From: Hyphomicrobiales bacterium
GTDB taxonomy: Bacteria > Pseudomonadota > Alphaproteobacteria > Rhizobiales > Rhizobiaceae
Direction of reading: 5' to 3'
DNA: 64,000 nucleotides
Assembly (NCBI GenBank): GCA_900470285.1
Contig: UCAG01000002.1
Span: 200,146 to 264,145, forward strand
The translations under genes were made by a program, and so were the position numbers. Shown here one piece after another: positions 39,266 through 48,849 of this stretch. Under the pieces are notes generated by a model, which saw nothing but the letters and a program-made list of their open reading frames with translations, was not told the origin of the DNA and ran no database searches. The first letter of the stretch is position 1. Each line of letters opens with the position of its first letter.

Positions 39266-39736
39266 ATGAACCAGAGCTTGACCAACCCATCTTCCCTCAA
39301 AGTTGCATTCATTCAGGCGCGCTGGCACGCCGATATCGTAGATGAAGCACGCAAATCCTATATTGAAGAACTGGCTAAACTGACTGACAACGGCATTGAG
39401 GTCGAAGTCTTTGACGTGCCGGGCGTATTCGAAGCACCGCTTCTTGCCCGCACACTGGCCGGCACCGGCAAATATGCTGCTGTTGTTGCGGCGGGCTTTG
39501 TGGTTGACGGCGGCATTTACCGCCATGATTTCGTATCCGACGCAGTTATCAAAGGCCTGATGCAGGCACAGATGGATACAGATGTGCCGGTTCTCAGCGT
39601 TGTACTAACTCCGCACCATTATCATGACAGCAAAGAGCATCATGATTTCTTCCATGCGCATTTCAAAGTCAAAGGCCGTGAAGCGGCTCATGCAACCGTG
39701 CAGATTTTGAATACTTACAGCAAAATCGAAGCGTAA
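39266..39736 (+). CDS. ribH2: Type II 6,7-dimethyl-8-ribityllumazine synthase
   Basis: A 156-residue lumazine synthase, making the riboflavin precursor from dihydroxybutanone phosphate and the ribitylamino pyrimidine. Sequence blocks KVAFIQARWHADIVDEARKS, FDVPGVFEAPL, VDGGIYRHDFVSDAVI, VPVLSVVLTPHHYHDSKEHH and FFHAHFKVKG match Brucella RibH2, the decameric, strongly immunogenic paralogue, rather than the RibH1 of the rib operon. It stands alone under an FMN riboswitch, as in Brucella. Confidence 0.96.
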   Translation: MNQSLTNPSSLKVAFIQARWHADIVDEARKSYIEELAKLTDNGIEVEVFDVPGVFEAPLLARTLAGTGKYAAVVAAGFVVDGGIYRHDFVSDAVIKGLMQAQMDTDVPVLSVVLTPHHYHDSKEHHDFFHAHFKVKGREAAHATVQILNTYSKIEA

Positions 39737-39742
39737 CTTAAA

Positions 39743-39775
39743 GAAAGCGGCTTGTATCGGCAGGCCGCTTTTTAT
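39743..39775. terminator. Bidirectional terminator between ribH2 and fdhD
   Basis: AAAGCGGC and GCCGCTTT pair over 12 bases, followed by TTATT. It overlaps the fdhD stop codon. Confidence 0.8.
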
Positions 39776-40638
39776 TCCGTAATGCGCTGCGGATGGGTAT
39801 AGACGTCAAATTCCGAGCCGCGCACCAATGCCACCAGCGTAATATTCAATGCGTCAGCTGTACGGATTGCCAGAGCCGTCGGTGCGGAAATCGCCATGAT
39901 CACCGGCGAGCGGATCGCCGCTGTTTTCTGTACCATTTCCAGTGAGACACGACTGGTCACAACCACTGCACCACGCGACGGATCGGCATTTTCAGCCTTG
40001 CCATTCCCGCTTAACAAGAAGCCTGCCAGTTTGTCCAATGCGTTATGCCGCCCGACATCCTCGCGCACGGCCAGTATCTCGCCACTGTCCCGATACGCCT
40101 GATAGAAACCGGCCGCATGCACGGCTCCGGTTGCCCGATGCAAGACCTGCGAATGCCACATCTGCTCTGCAGCTTGCACAATCTGCTCAGAACGCAGCTT
40201 GAAATCGCTATCCCCAACCGGCGGAAACTCCCGCACAGCCTCAGTGATCGATTCAATACCGCACAAGCCACAGCCGACCGGCCCTGCCATATGGCGGCGA
40301 CGGGCGGTCAGTGCATCACGCTGCTGATCAGATAACTGCATCTGCACATCAATACCGGCGGGAAAGCTCTGAATATCCATCGTTTCGATTTCAGAAGACT
40401 GTGCAATAATGCCTTCGCAGAGGCTGAAACCAACGGCAAAATCCTCAATATCCTGCGGGCTGGCCATCATCACCGCATGGGTGGTACCGCCATAGGAAAA
40501 TGCCACAGGCAGCTCTTCTGCCACCTGCCGATGCGAAGCTTGCAGTACGCCCTGACGACGGATAATATTACTGACCTCAGATGTAGCGGGCGGAATATCA
40601 TCCTTCCCCTCTCTCTCAAGTCCGCAGGTTTTATCCAT
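39772..40638 (-). CDS. fdhD: Formate dehydrogenase accessory sulfurtransferase FdhD
   Basis: A 288-residue protein that transfers sulfur from a cysteine desulfurase to the molybdenum cofactor of formate dehydrogenase. The redox-active CGLC motif is present in GCGLCGIESI, together with VAFSYGGTTHAVMMASPQDIEDFAVGF, VREDVGRHNALDKLAG and SRVSLEMVQK. The ATG at 40638 follows AAGGGAGAGCT; the open frame to 40692 is upstream sequence. No formate dehydrogenase structural gene is in the window. Confidence 0.94.
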   Translation of the reverse strand: MDKTCGLEREGKDDIPPATSEVSNIIRRQGVLQASHRQVAEELPVAFSYGGTTHAVMMASPQDIEDFAVGFSLCEGIIAQSSEIETMDIQSFPAGIDVQMQLSDQQRDALTARRRHMAGPVGCGLCGIESITEAVREFPPVGDSDFKLRSEQIVQAAEQMWHSQVLHRATGAVHAAGFYQAYRDSGEILAVREDVGRHNALDKLAGFLLSGNGKAENADPSRGAVVVTSRVSLEMVQKTAAIRSPVIMAISAPTALAIRTADALNITLVALVRGSEFDVYTHPQRITE

Positions 40639-40817
40639 AGCTCTCCCTTTCAACCCTCTGACTGCATGACTATATGCTTTTATTGAAAGCATATACCAGC
40701 ATCTTTAGTGTCGCTTCTTCGGTGAAATTTCCGCCGTTACGTGGCAGTTTCAACAGGCAATAAGCGCTTTCGGGGTGGTAAGCACATCACGATGGTATAT
40801 TCTGAAAACAAACCCAC

Positions 40818-40923
40818 CAGAGCGTGTTGTATTTGATCTCAGCCACCGCACTCGCTCTGGATTCTTTTAATTGTCGCATGTTCGCGGTAGCTCAAATGAC
40901 TCTATTTGAGCCGACATGCTTTA
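40818..40923. repeat. Dispersed intergenic palindromic repeat, copy 4
   Basis: Starts AGAGCGTGTTGTATTTGATC, holds CGCTCTGGATTCTTTTAATTGTCGCATG and ends GAGCCGACATGCTTTA. It is more diverged inside than copies 1 and 2. Its right end abuts the ribosome binding site of the next gene. Confidence 0.7.
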
Positions 40924-40938
40924 ATGAGGTTCCGACTT

Positions 40939-41280
40939 ATGGACATTCGTCTGATTGATGAAAATTTTGCTGTCACCGGCCAGCTGTCACCGGAAGATAT
41001 TGCCGGGGTTGCGGCACAGGGTTTCAAGACCCTGATTTGCAACCGCCCGGATCACGAATCCGACGGTCAGCCACTCTATGATGCCGTTGCACAGGCTGCA
41101 GCTGCAGCCGGTCTGCAAACCTATTTCATTCCTGTAGCTGGTGGCCAGATCACGCAGGAAAATCTGGACGAGATGACTGCAGCCGTAGAAAATGCACCAA
41201 CGCCAATTCTGGCCTATTGCCGCTCTGGCACCCGCTGCACCAATCTTTATGGCATTGTGCAGCAGCAGAAACAGCGCTGA
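40939..41280 (+). CDS. TIGR01244/DUF442 family phosphatase or sulfur transferase
   Basis: A 113-residue protein of the beta-lactamase hydrolase-like family (the domain fused to sulfur dioxygenases as Blh). The dual-specificity phosphatase-like loop CRSGTRC is at about residues 93-99, with VTGQLSPEDIAGVAAQGFKT at the N-terminus. Natural substrates are not settled; links to sulfide and persulfide metabolism are known for the family. The ATG at 40939 follows TGAGGT, and the upstream repeat ends only a few bases earlier. Confidence 0.85.
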   Translation: MDIRLIDENFAVTGQLSPEDIAGVAAQGFKTLICNRPDHESDGQPLYDAVAQAAAAAGLQTYFIPVAGGQITQENLDEMTAAVENAPTPILAYCRSGTRCTNLYGIVQQQKQR

Positions 41281-41352
41281 TTAAACTCCGTGATGATGTG
41301 CGAATACACTCCGCACATCATCTGACTTCTACAAAACGCAGCGGATCATTCT

Positions 41353-43287
41353 ATGTCTATCAGGCTCCTGAGCGAAACCATTATCAACCAGATTGCTGCC
41401 GGTGAGGTTATTGAACGCCCTGCCAGCGTGGTGAAAGAGCTGGTCGAAAATGCAATTGACGCCGGTGCCACACGCATTGAAATTGTCACCGCAGGCGGCG
41501 GCAAGAACCTGATCCGCGTAACTGATAATGGCGGCGGCATTCCCGCTGATGAACTGACACTCGCTGTCTCACGCCATTGCACCTCAAAACTCACGGATGA
41601 TGTACATGACATCCGCGCCCTTGGTTTTCGTGGCGAAGCCCTGCCATCCATTGGTTCTGTTGCACGATTGAGCATTAAATCACGCACTGCTGAGGCAGAT
41701 TCCGGCTATGAGGTCGTGGTACGCGGCGGTCATCTGGAAGGCCCGCGCCCGACAGCCATCAATCGCGGAACCATTGTTGAAGTCAGCGATCTGTTTTATG
41801 CCACCCCTGCCCGCCTTAAATTTATGAAAACCGACCGCGCTGAATCCACCGCCATAACTGAAGTGGTGAAGCGCATCGCGATTTCTTTCCCACAAATCCG
41901 TTTTTCCATCGCCGGTACGGATCGCAGCCCGCTGGAATTGCCTGCCACATGCAGCGCCGGCGAAACTGTTACTGAAGCCGCCATGCTGGAGCGCATTTCG
42001 CAGGTACTTGGCGCAGATTTTTCCGAGAATGCGCTGGCACTCGACAGCGAGCGCGAAGGTGTGCGCCTCACCGGTTTTACCGCTATTCCGTCTTTCAACC
42101 GTGCCAATTCTTTGCACCAGTTTGCCTATATTAACGGCCGTCCGGTACGCGACAAACAGGTTTTTGGCGCATTGCGCGGCGCCTATTCCGATGTGATCGC
42201 CCGCGACCGTCATCCGGTCGGCGTATTGTTTCTCCAGCTTGATCCGGCTCATGTTGATGTCAATGTGCATCCGGCCAAGGCCGATGTGCGCTTCCGCGAT
42301 CCGGGACTGGTGCGTGGTCTGATTGTCGGCACCATCCGTCATGCCTTGGCGCAGTCAGGCATCCGCCCTGCGACCAGCGGTGCCGAAGCCATGCTGAAAG
42401 CTTTTCAGGCACAGGGATTCGGAACCAAGGGTTTTGAAACGCCGGAACCTTCATCAAGCTCATTCACCTCACCCCCTGCCCGCAACTGGCAATCAGCCTC
42501 GAACTACCGGCCTGAACCGCCGCGTCAGGAATGGTCACCGCAGACCGCACATCCTGCACAGCGCCCGCTGCATCTTGATACACAACCGGTACCACGCTTT
42601 GAACAGGTCGGTTTCGGCGAAGCGATGCAAGCAACGATTTCACAATTCACGGCGCCCAGTGCTGACAGCCGTGCAGCCGAAATTGAAGCGCCCGCAGAAT
42701 TGCTGCGTGCGCCGCTCGGTGCAGCACGGGCACAAATTCATGCCAATTATATTGTTGCCCAGACGGAAGACAGTCTGGTGATTGTGGATCAGCATGCCGC
42801 CCATGAGCGACTGGTTTATGAAGCGTTGAAAACCGCTCTTGACGCCAAGCCCATGGCTGCGCAGATGCTGCTGATCCCCGAGATCGTCGACCTGCCGGAA
42901 GAAGATGCGGAACGTGTTGTCGCCCATGCGCAAACACTGGAGCGTTTTGGTCTGAGTGTTGAACAGTTCGGCCCCGGTGCTGTAGCTGTGCGTGAGACGC
43001 CAGCCATGCTCGGCGAAATGGATGTGCAGCAGCTGATCCGCGATCTGGCGGATGAAATTGCCGAACATGACACCGCCAACGGGTTGAAAGATATGCTCAA
43101 TCATGTGGCTGCGACGATGGCCTGTCATGGTTCCGTGCGTTCCGGTCGCCGTATGAAAGGCGAGGAAATGAACGCGCTTCTGCGCCAGATGGAAGCGACA
43201 CCCGGTTCCGGTACCTGCAATCACGGGCGGCCGACCTATATAGAATTAAAACTCAGCGATATTGAACGTCTGTTCGGACGCAGGTAA
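41353..43287 (+). CDS. mutL: DNA mismatch repair protein MutL
   Basis: A 644-residue MutL. The N-terminal GHKL ATPase shows [17 protein letters not shown] and [11 protein letters not shown] Pro/Ser-rich linker spans about residues 360-440. The C-terminal domain keeps the endonuclease site [12 protein letters not shown] together with ACHGSVRSG and CNHGRP, so this MutL should nick DNA itself, as in bacteria without MutH. It is first in a cluster with DUF2093 and a GNAT gene. Confidence 0.96.
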   Translation: MSIRLLSETIINQIAAGEVIERPASVVKELVENAIDAGATRIEIVTAGGGKNLIRVTDNGGGIPADELTLAVSRHCTSKLTDDVHDIRALGFRGEALPSIGSVARLSIKSRTAEADSGYEVVVRGGHLEGPRPTAINRGTIVEVSDLFYATPARLKFMKTDRAESTAITEVVKRIAISFPQIRFSIAGTDRSPLELPATCSAGETVTEAAMLERISQVLGADFSENALALDSEREGVRLTGFTAIPSFNRANSLHQFAYINGRPVRDKQVFGALRGAYSDVIARDRHPVGVLFLQLDPAHVDVNVHPAKADVRFRDPGLVRGLIVGTIRHALAQSGIRPATSGAEAMLKAFQAQGFGTKGFETPEPSSSSFTSPPARNWQSASNYRPEPPRQEWSPQTAHPAQRPLHLDTQPVPRFEQVGFGEAMQATISQFTAPSADSRAAEIEAPAELLRAPLGAARAQIHANYIVAQTEDSLVIVDQHAAHERLVYEALKTALDAKPMAAQMLLIPEIVDLPEEDAERVVAHAQTLERFGLSVEQFGPGAVAVRETPAMLGEMDVQQLIRDLADEIAEHDTANGLKDMLNHVAATMACHGSVRSGRRMKGEEMNALLRQMEATPGSGTCNHGRPTYIELKLSDIERLFGRR

Positions 43288-43317
43288 AGAGACCTTCAAG
43301 AAGGTTTACAGGAAAGA

Positions 43318-43557
43318 ATGATGAATATGTTTTCCAGCAATCGCAGTGGTGAAGCCAAATTGCGCTATCTCGATGGTGATTATCAGGTTCTTGAGCCAGG
43401 CTCCTATGTGATTTGTGCAGTGACGGCCGAAAAAATCGAGCTGGATGATCTGCGTTACTGGAGCGTTGCCCGTCAGGAAGCCTATGTAAACGGCCTCGTC
43501 TCCTATCAGCGCGAACTGGAAGCCAATCCTGAACTGCGCCAGCGCAGCAAAAATTAA
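43318..43557 (+). CDS. DUF2093 family protein
   Basis: A 79-residue protein with EAKLRYLDGDYQVLEPGSYVICAVT and LDDLRYWSVARQEAYV, the family pattern of DUF2093, which is confined largely to alphaproteobacteria and of unknown function. It follows mutL by 30 bases behind a CAGGAAAG site and is probably cotranscribed with it. Confidence 0.88.
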   Translation: MMNMFSSNRSGEAKLRYLDGDYQVLEPGSYVICAVTAEKIELDDLRYWSVARQEAYVNGLVSYQRELEANPELRQRSKN

Positions 43558-43568
43558 TAAGAGTTAGA

Positions 43569-44030
43569 ATGTCGAAGACATATACAATATCCGACCTTAA
43601 AGCCCGACCAGAGTTTCTTGGCGATGCAGCCGACCGCGTGTGGAATGCATGGTGGCGGCAGGATGGTCATGAACTGGACTTTATCAAAGGCCTGTTCGAA
43701 GAAAACCTCACCGCAGAGAGCACACCAGTTGCTCTTATCGCTCATGACGGTGCTGAATTTCTCGGGACTGCATCACTGATTGACAGTGATATGGAAGCCC
43801 GCCCGCAATATACGCCATGGGTTGCAGCTCTCTGGGTTGATGAACAACAGCGCTCGCATGGCATCGGCAGCGCGCTGATTAAAGCGGCGATTGAAAAAGC
43901 CCGTGCACAAGGTTTTCCGGAAATTTATCTCTGCGCGGAAGCCGATAAACATGAGTATTATGCGGCACGCGACTGGGTGCTGATTGAAGAGAATATTGAT
44001 GATCTCAATATTTACCGCATCGCGCTTTAA
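43569..44030 (+). CDS. GNAT-family N-acetyltransferase
   Basis: A 153-residue acetyltransferase. The acetyl-CoA loop is QQRSHGIGSALIKAAIE (residues about 97-113) after the strand PWVAALWVDE. It follows the DUF2093 gene by 11 bases. Its stop codon directly abuts the stop codon of convergent lpxK with no spacer. Substrate unknown. Confidence 0.87.
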   Translation: MSKTYTISDLKARPEFLGDAADRVWNAWWRQDGHELDFIKGLFEENLTAESTPVALIAHDGAEFLGTASLIDSDMEARPQYTPWVAALWVDEQQRSHGIGSALIKAAIEKARAQGFPEIYLCAEADKHEYYAARDWVLIEENIDDLNIYRIAL

Positions 44031-45095
44031 TTAAAGCTCAAGACTGCGTTCGAGAAAATTTTGCCGTGTTGTTTTTATAATGCGCTGCAAAATTTTCTCG
44101 CGGCCAAAATCAAGCCGCACATCAAAAACTGCGATCTCGCGCAACCAGTTTCCCTCAACCGACGACTGCATTTCTCGCAGGCGCACATAATCTTTCGCCG
44201 TTGTGGCCAAAATCAGATCAGCTTCCCGCGCATCGGACAAAAGCTGACGAATATCTTCCGGCTTATAATTATAATGATCGCCAAATGAGCGGTTGATGAC
44301 CACTTCCCCGCCCAGTTCGGTCACACTGTCATAGAATTTCTGCGGATTGCCTATGCCTGCAAAAGCGAGAAACTTTTTGCCCTCAACCGGTTGCTCCGCC
44401 ACCGAAACCAGACGTGCATCAAAAAACGGCTTATTACTGCGTGCCGCCATGCGGATCACATTTTCCGAGGCATCCTCACCTTTCAGATGGTTCGGCGTTA
44501 TGCGCAGCAGTGCCGATGCCTGCTGCATCTGCGCCATCAAAGGCGCACGCAAAGGTCCTGCCGGAATGATTTTTCCGTTGCCGATCCCGCGTGAAGCATC
44601 CACCACCAGCAGCGCGTAATCATAAAACAGACGCGCACTCTGAAAACCATCATCCATAATGATGAAGTTGCAGCCATGCTTTTCCAGCAATTGCGCGGCA
44701 TGCAAACGATTGGCCGAAACCGCGACCATGGCATGTCTTGCCAGCAGCAGCGGCTCATCGCCAGTCAGTCTGGCTGCATCCTGATCCGGATCCACCAGAT
44801 GCACATCTTTAAAAGTACCGCCATAACCACGCGAGACTATACCGGGCTTAAAGCCTTCGGCTTTTGCAGCCTCAGCAAAGGCGATACATGTCGGCGTTTT
44901 ACCCGCTCCGCCAACGGTGAAATTGCCGATACACAAAACAGGCATGGCAATTTCCGGCGGCTCCGCATTCACCATCCGCTTTTTAGCAACCGAGCCATAA
45001 ATCGCAGCCACCGGCGACAGTAATGCAGACTGCCAGCCAGCCTTACGCCACCAGAAGCCTGAAATATCTGCCGGTGTCTTATTTGCAGCCATCAC
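44031..45095 (-). CDS. lpxK: Tetraacyldisaccharide 4'-kinase LpxK
   Basis: Phosphorylates the 4' position of the lipid A precursor at the inner membrane. The 354-residue protein has an N-terminal hydrophobic stretch (LLSPVAAIYGSVA), the P-loop GNFTVGGAGKTPT, RGYGGTF, DEPLLLARH and the conserved DDGFQ motif. The start is GTG at 45095 or ATG at 45092; both overlap the waaA stop, so the two lipid A genes are coupled. Confidence 0.95.
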   Translation of the reverse strand: MMAANKTPADISGFWWRKAGWQSALLSPVAAIYGSVAKKRMVNAEPPEIAMPVLCIGNFTVGGAGKTPTCIAFAEAAKAEGFKPGIVSRGYGGTFKDVHLVDPDQDAARLTGDEPLLLARHAMVAVSANRLHAAQLLEKHGCNFIIMDDGFQSARLFYDYALLVVDASRGIGNGKIIPAGPLRAPLMAQMQQASALLRITPNHLKGEDASENVIRMAARSNKPFFDARLVSVAEQPVEGKKFLAFAGIGNPQKFYDSVTELGGEVVINRSFGDHYNYKPEDIRQLLSDAREADLILATTAKDYVRLREMQSSVEGNWLREIAVFDVRLDFGREKILQRIIKTTRQNFLERSLEL

Positions 45096-46441
45096 GGCTG
45101 CTCCGCTGAATCTGTCTCAGTCAGAGGTTCAACAACTGTCGTATCCAGACGGGATTTGACAGCCAGTGGCCGGATAAAAGGTTCAAGCGCCGTAAGAGTG
45201 CGTTCCAGCGCACCGCGCATATCACCGACCGTGCGTTTTCCGGCCTCGGTCATGGCTTTCAGCTTTTCCGGATTATTGAACAAAAAATTCACCGCGCCAG
45301 CCAGCATATTATGATCGCTGACAAGTTTTGCGCCGCCATTTTTAATCAGGCGCTGATAGGATTCACGGAAATTCTGTACATTACGACCGGACAAAACTGC
45401 TGTGCCGAGCATTGCCGGTTCCAGCGGATTTTGTCCGCCCTCACCGGTCAGGGATTTGCCAACAAAGGCAATCTGTGACAGGCGCAGATACAAGCCCATT
45501 TCGCCGATTGTATCACCAAGATAGACAGCCGTTTGCGGAGTGACCTCCTCATTACGACTGCGCTGTGCAACAGTAAGCCCCTTGGCTTCGATCATCGTAC
45601 GGATTGCCTCGGCGCGATCCGGATGACGTGGCACAATCATAGTCAGCAAATCCGGATGGCGGGTACTGAGCATTGTATGCACTGTCGCAGCAATATCTTC
45701 CTCACCCTCATGGGTGGAAATCACAGCCCAGACTTTGCGCTTGCCAATTTGCTGTTTCAGGCGTTCCAGCTCCTTCGGATCAACCGGCGGGGCATCCGTA
45801 TCCACTTTGAGATTACCGGAAATCGTGACCGGACGCGCACCAAGCTGGCGAAAGCGTTCACCATCCGCATCAGACTGCGCCACCACATGGGCAAAATTTT
45901 CAAACAAAGCCTCAGCAACGGAACTGCGCTTTTTCCATTTTGCATAGGAACGGTCAGACATGCGTCCGTTGATCAGGATTTGCGGAATATGGCGTTTGCC
46001 AAGTTCCAGAATGGTCATCGGCCAGATTTCGGATTCACATTTAATCGCCACATCCGGTTGCCAGTGATCCAGGAAACGGCGCACGGCAGGTAGTAAATCC
46101 AGCGGTACATATTGGTGAATAACCCGGTCACCAAGACGTTCCCCCACCAGCGCAGCAGAAGTGCGCGTGCCGGTCGTCAGCAGAATGCGGATATCCTGCG
46201 CCAGAAAGTGCTCGATCAGTGGCAGAATAGCGGTAAACTCGCCCACACTCGCGGCATGCATCCAGACCAGCGGCCCGTCAGGACGGGCGATCTGGCTGCG
46301 GCCGTAACGCTCGGCACGGCGGGTACGGTCTTCTTTGCCTTTCGAAACACGATAGCTGATATAGGGCCCGATCAGCGGATAGGCCGCACAACCGGCAGCC
46401 TTGTAGATTTTAAGAACAGTACGGGCCCATTTTTCACTCAT
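45092..46441 (-). CDS. waaA: 3-deoxy-D-manno-octulosonic acid (Kdo) transferase
   Basis: Adds Kdo residues to lipid A. The 449-residue membrane-associated GT-B enzyme shows MHAASVGEF near residue 60 with the catalytic Glu, TTGTRTSA, CESEIWP, NGRMSDRSY, ISTHEGEE, VPRHPDRA and FVGKSLTGEGGQNPLEP. The ATG at 46441 is preferred because GGAGACAAGA precedes it; an ATG four codons upstream would overlap that site. It precedes lpxK as usual in Rhizobiales. Confidence 0.95.
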   Translation of the reverse strand: MSEKWARTVLKIYKAAGCAAYPLIGPYISYRVSKGKEDRTRRAERYGRSQIARPDGPLVWMHAASVGEFTAILPLIEHFLAQDIRILLTTGTRTSAALVGERLGDRVIHQYVPLDLLPAVRRFLDHWQPDVAIKCESEIWPMTILELGKRHIPQILINGRMSDRSYAKWKKRSSVAEALFENFAHVVAQSDADGERFRQLGARPVTISGNLKVDTDAPPVDPKELERLKQQIGKRKVWAVISTHEGEEDIAATVHTMLSTRHPDLLTMIVPRHPDRAEAIRTMIEAKGLTVAQRSRNEEVTPQTAVYLGDTIGEMGLYLRLSQIAFVGKSLTGEGGQNPLEPAMLGTAVLSGRNVQNFRESYQRLIKNGGAKLVSDHNMLAGAVNFLFNNPEKLKAMTEAGKRTVGDMRGALERTLTALEPFIRPLAVKSRLDTTVVEPLTETDSAEQP

Positions 46442-46590
46442 TCTTGTCTCCATACCGGTCAGTTCAAATCAAATAAGAGCTTGTTTTGCCCCGCAAAACT
46501 TAAAATGCCGGAAAACACGGAATACGGAAATGGCTGCCACAGAATGCAACCCGTTGAAATCTTGCACGAAGATGCACAGTACACCAAGCC

Positions 46591-46695
46591 AAGAGCATTT
46601 CCAGTTTATCTTGTATCATAGGAAACGTTCTATCTTTTTGTTTTTGCGCGTATCTTATCCGAAAACCGCTTTGCACTTTTCGGAATACGCTCTAA
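46591..46695. repeat. Dispersed intergenic palindromic repeat, copy 5
   Basis: Begins AGAGCATTTCCAG, contains TTTTTGTTTTTGCGCGTATC and CCGAAAACCGCTTTGCACTTTT, and ends CGGAATACGCTCTAA. It occupies much of the spacer between waaA and the DUF374 gene. Confidence 0.75.
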
Positions 46696-46768
46696 TTTCA
46701 GCTTATGCACCAATAACTGAGACTCCAGCCATTATACAAAAAACGCCGGAGACTATCATAATTTATTA

Positions 46769-47545
46769 TCAGCGTGCGGGAGGTGGCAGCATTCCCAATT
46801 GTTGATAGGCTGCAAAGGTGGCAGCATCGAGTTTGCGGGTCAACTCCAGTCGTTTTTCCTCAAGTAAATTTTCATCCGCATCTGCAGGCACCCAAACCGG
46901 ATCGGTTGTGGTTGCAGCAGAACGCCCGAAAGGCAGCGGAATTGAGGTTTTGTCCCAGCTTTTTTCCAGAATTTTGCTTCGTGAAAAAGCATAGGCAACC
47001 GGCAGGATCGGGCGTCCCGATAATTTGGCCAACAAGATGATCCCCTGTCCCGCCTCACGCAGCGGACTATGTGCCACATCAGCAATCATGCCGGTACTGG
47101 TGCCCTGATCCAGCGCCCGTTTCAGGGTGAGCAAAGCACGCGCACCGCCCTTACCACTATTATCGCTGTCGGCGCGTCCACCGGAACCGCGAACCGTTTG
47201 CAAACCGAGCTTTTCCGCCACACGGGCATTGAGCTCCGCATCGGCACTGCGTGAAAACATAGCCACAACCGGCACGGATTTATCACGCACAAACGGTCCC
47301 ATCAAATGCTGGCCATGCCAGAAAGTGACGATATAGGGCGTTTGCTTTTTTTGGGATGCAATCGTTTCGTAAAATCCCGGCAGGCGTTTATTGGTTGCAT
47401 AAACCAGCCGGAGATAGCCCGAAATCAAATTGACCAGCACCGTCTTCAGAACTTCTGAACGCGCCAAGGGCCCGCGAATACGCTGCCAGGCGCGTTTCAA
47501 AAACTTGGTCAGAAATCCGGTGCGGTGCGGTTTGTCACCTGCCAC
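46769..47545 (-). CDS. DUF374 lysophospholipid acyltransferase-like protein
   Basis: A 258-residue protein of the lysophospholipid acyltransferase superfamily (DUF374). The motif FWHGQHLMGPF holds the His of the HX4D-like acyltransferase site, followed by SRSADAELNARVAEKLG, GSGGR and ADVAHSPLREAGQGI. It sits in the lipid A gene block and probably acylates a lipid A or phospholipid intermediate at the membrane; the reaction is inferred. The start is a GTG at 47545, 15 bases after the DUF4170 gene. Confidence 0.85.
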   Translation of the reverse strand: MAGDKPHRTGFLTKFLKRAWQRIRGPLARSEVLKTVLVNLISGYLRLVYATNKRLPGFYETIASQKKQTPYIVTFWHGQHLMGPFVRDKSVPVVAMFSRSADAELNARVAEKLGLQTVRGSGGRADSDNSGKGGARALLTLKRALDQGTSTGMIADVAHSPLREAGQGIILLAKLSGRPILPVAYAFSRSKILEKSWDKTSIPLPFGRSAATTTDPVWVPADADENLLEEKRLELTRKLDAATFAAYQQLGMLPPPAR

Positions 47546-47559
47546 AGTCAGAACGCACG

Positions 47560-47829
47560 TCAGGCTTTGTCAGCAGAGCGCACAGCTTCAGCAACTGCAC
47601 TTGCAGGATCGAGCAGACGATGCATATGCACGATGAAATAACGCATATGGGCGTTATCAACGGTCTGTTGGGCCTTGGACTTCCAAGCCATTTTAGCGGC
47701 TTCATAATTCGGATAGATGCCGACGATATCCAGCTTGTCCAGATCGCGGAATTCCATGGAATTCAGCGTCTTCAATTCACCGCCGAATACCAGATGCAGC
47801 AGTTGTTTGTTTTCACCAGATGCGGTCAT
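47560..47829 (-). CDS. DUF4170 family protein
   Basis: An 89-residue soluble protein with LHLVFGGELKTLNSMEFRDL, VGIYPNYEAAKMAWKSKAQ and AHMRYFIVHMHRLLDP, the conserved body of DUF4170. The family has no known function but nearly always lies between cysQ and the DUF374 gene in Rhizobiales, suggesting a link to envelope biogenesis. Confidence 0.87.
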   Translation of the reverse strand: MTASGENKQLLHLVFGGELKTLNSMEFRDLDKLDIVGIYPNYEAAKMAWKSKAQQTVDNAHMRYFIVHMHRLLDPASAVAEAVRSADKA

Positions 47830-47994
47830 GTTTCTAATCCTGTCACTGAGATTATGTTTTGCCGGAGGCAGAGCATTTATAACCTGCCTTTGTTGCCGCC
47901 CTCTTTAGAGCGGTTTACGTTCAAGTTCAACCGGAGTGCTTATTGCACACTCTTTAATTTATCGTATTTTCTAAAGCACCCGCGACAAGCCGGC
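47830..47994. other. Spacer with a possible degraded palindromic repeat
   Basis: TTTAGAGCGGTTTACGTTCAAG at 47904 and TCTAAAGCAC near 47970 resemble the ends of the dispersed repeat, but the middle is short and diverged. No gene is seen. Confidence 0.35.
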
Positions 47995-48849
47995 TCAGGA
48001 ATAATTCTGATCCGACAATAACTGCCGTACAACGCTCAGCATTTCTTCTTCAAAACCCGCAACCGCAGCCACCAGCACATCATGGCTGAACGGTTTTTGA
48101 CCCGCAACTGCACCACCTGCCGCGCCATAGCTAAGCGCCTGCCCCTCAAGGGTCAAAAGCCTGCCTCCGGCCTCGGAAAGCAGCAGATCCGCCGCAGCCA
48201 GATCCCAGTCATGAGCACCGCCGCGCACGAAAGTTCCGGCCAGTTCACCGCGTCCGACCATGGCAATACGATAAGCCAGCGACGGCACATAGGGAGAGAA
48301 TGCTGCCTTACTGCGAAAACCTTCCGGCAGATCATTAAAATGTGAGCGCGACATCGCCACAGGATAGCTGCGGCCATCCGCAGGCAGCAGCGCTGCAACC
48401 GGCTTGCCATTCTGGAAAGCACCCTGACCGCTGACGGCGCTCAGCACCTCTTTACGCACAGGAACATCCAGTACACCGCAACGCGGCTTGCCCTGATCGA
48501 TCACTGCAATGCTCACGCACCAGCGGTCATCACCGGCAAGAAATGCGCGGGTGCCGTCAATCGGATCGACCACAAATGCCCGTTCTCTGCCAGTGCGCTG
48601 CTGATCTGTTGCCGTTTCCTCTGAAATCCAGCCATAATCCGGCCGAGCCTGCAACAAAAATTCCTGAAGGAAACGATCAACGGCTAAATCCGCCTCACTC
48701 ACCGGAGACTGACCGCCTTTCAGCCAGACTTCCGGATTATTACCGTAATAGCGCAAGGCAATTTTACCCGCTTCCGCTGCCGCTTCACGGATGAGTTGCA
48801 GGTCATCGCTGTCTGCTATTTGATTGGTTGCTTCTTTAGTTTCCGGCAA
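47995..48849 (-). CDS. cysQ: 3'(2'),5'-bisphosphate nucleotidase, inositol monophosphatase family
   Basis: A 284-residue lithium-sensitive phosphatase-fold enzyme, probably recycling PAP from sulfate assimilation. Metal-binding residues are in SEETA, the DPIDGTRAFLAG motif (Asp-x-Ile-Asp-Gly-Thr) and HDWDLAAADLLLSEAGG. The start is a TTG at 48849 inside the end of pmbA, after GAAGGA, giving a 14-base overlap and coupling. An inositol monophosphatase role is possible. Confidence 0.87.
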   Translation of the reverse strand: MPETKEATNQIADSDDLQLIREAAAEAGKIALRYYGNNPEVWLKGGQSPVSEADLAVDRFLQEFLLQARPDYGWISEETATDQQRTGRERAFVVDPIDGTRAFLAGDDRWCVSIAVIDQGKPRCGVLDVPVRKEVLSAVSGQGAFQNGKPVAALLPADGRSYPVAMSRSHFNDLPEGFRSKAAFSPYVPSLAYRIAMVGRGELAGTFVRGGAHDWDLAAADLLLSEAGGRLLTLEGQALSYGAAGGAVAGQKPFSHDVLVAAVAGFEEEMLSVVRQLLSDQNYS

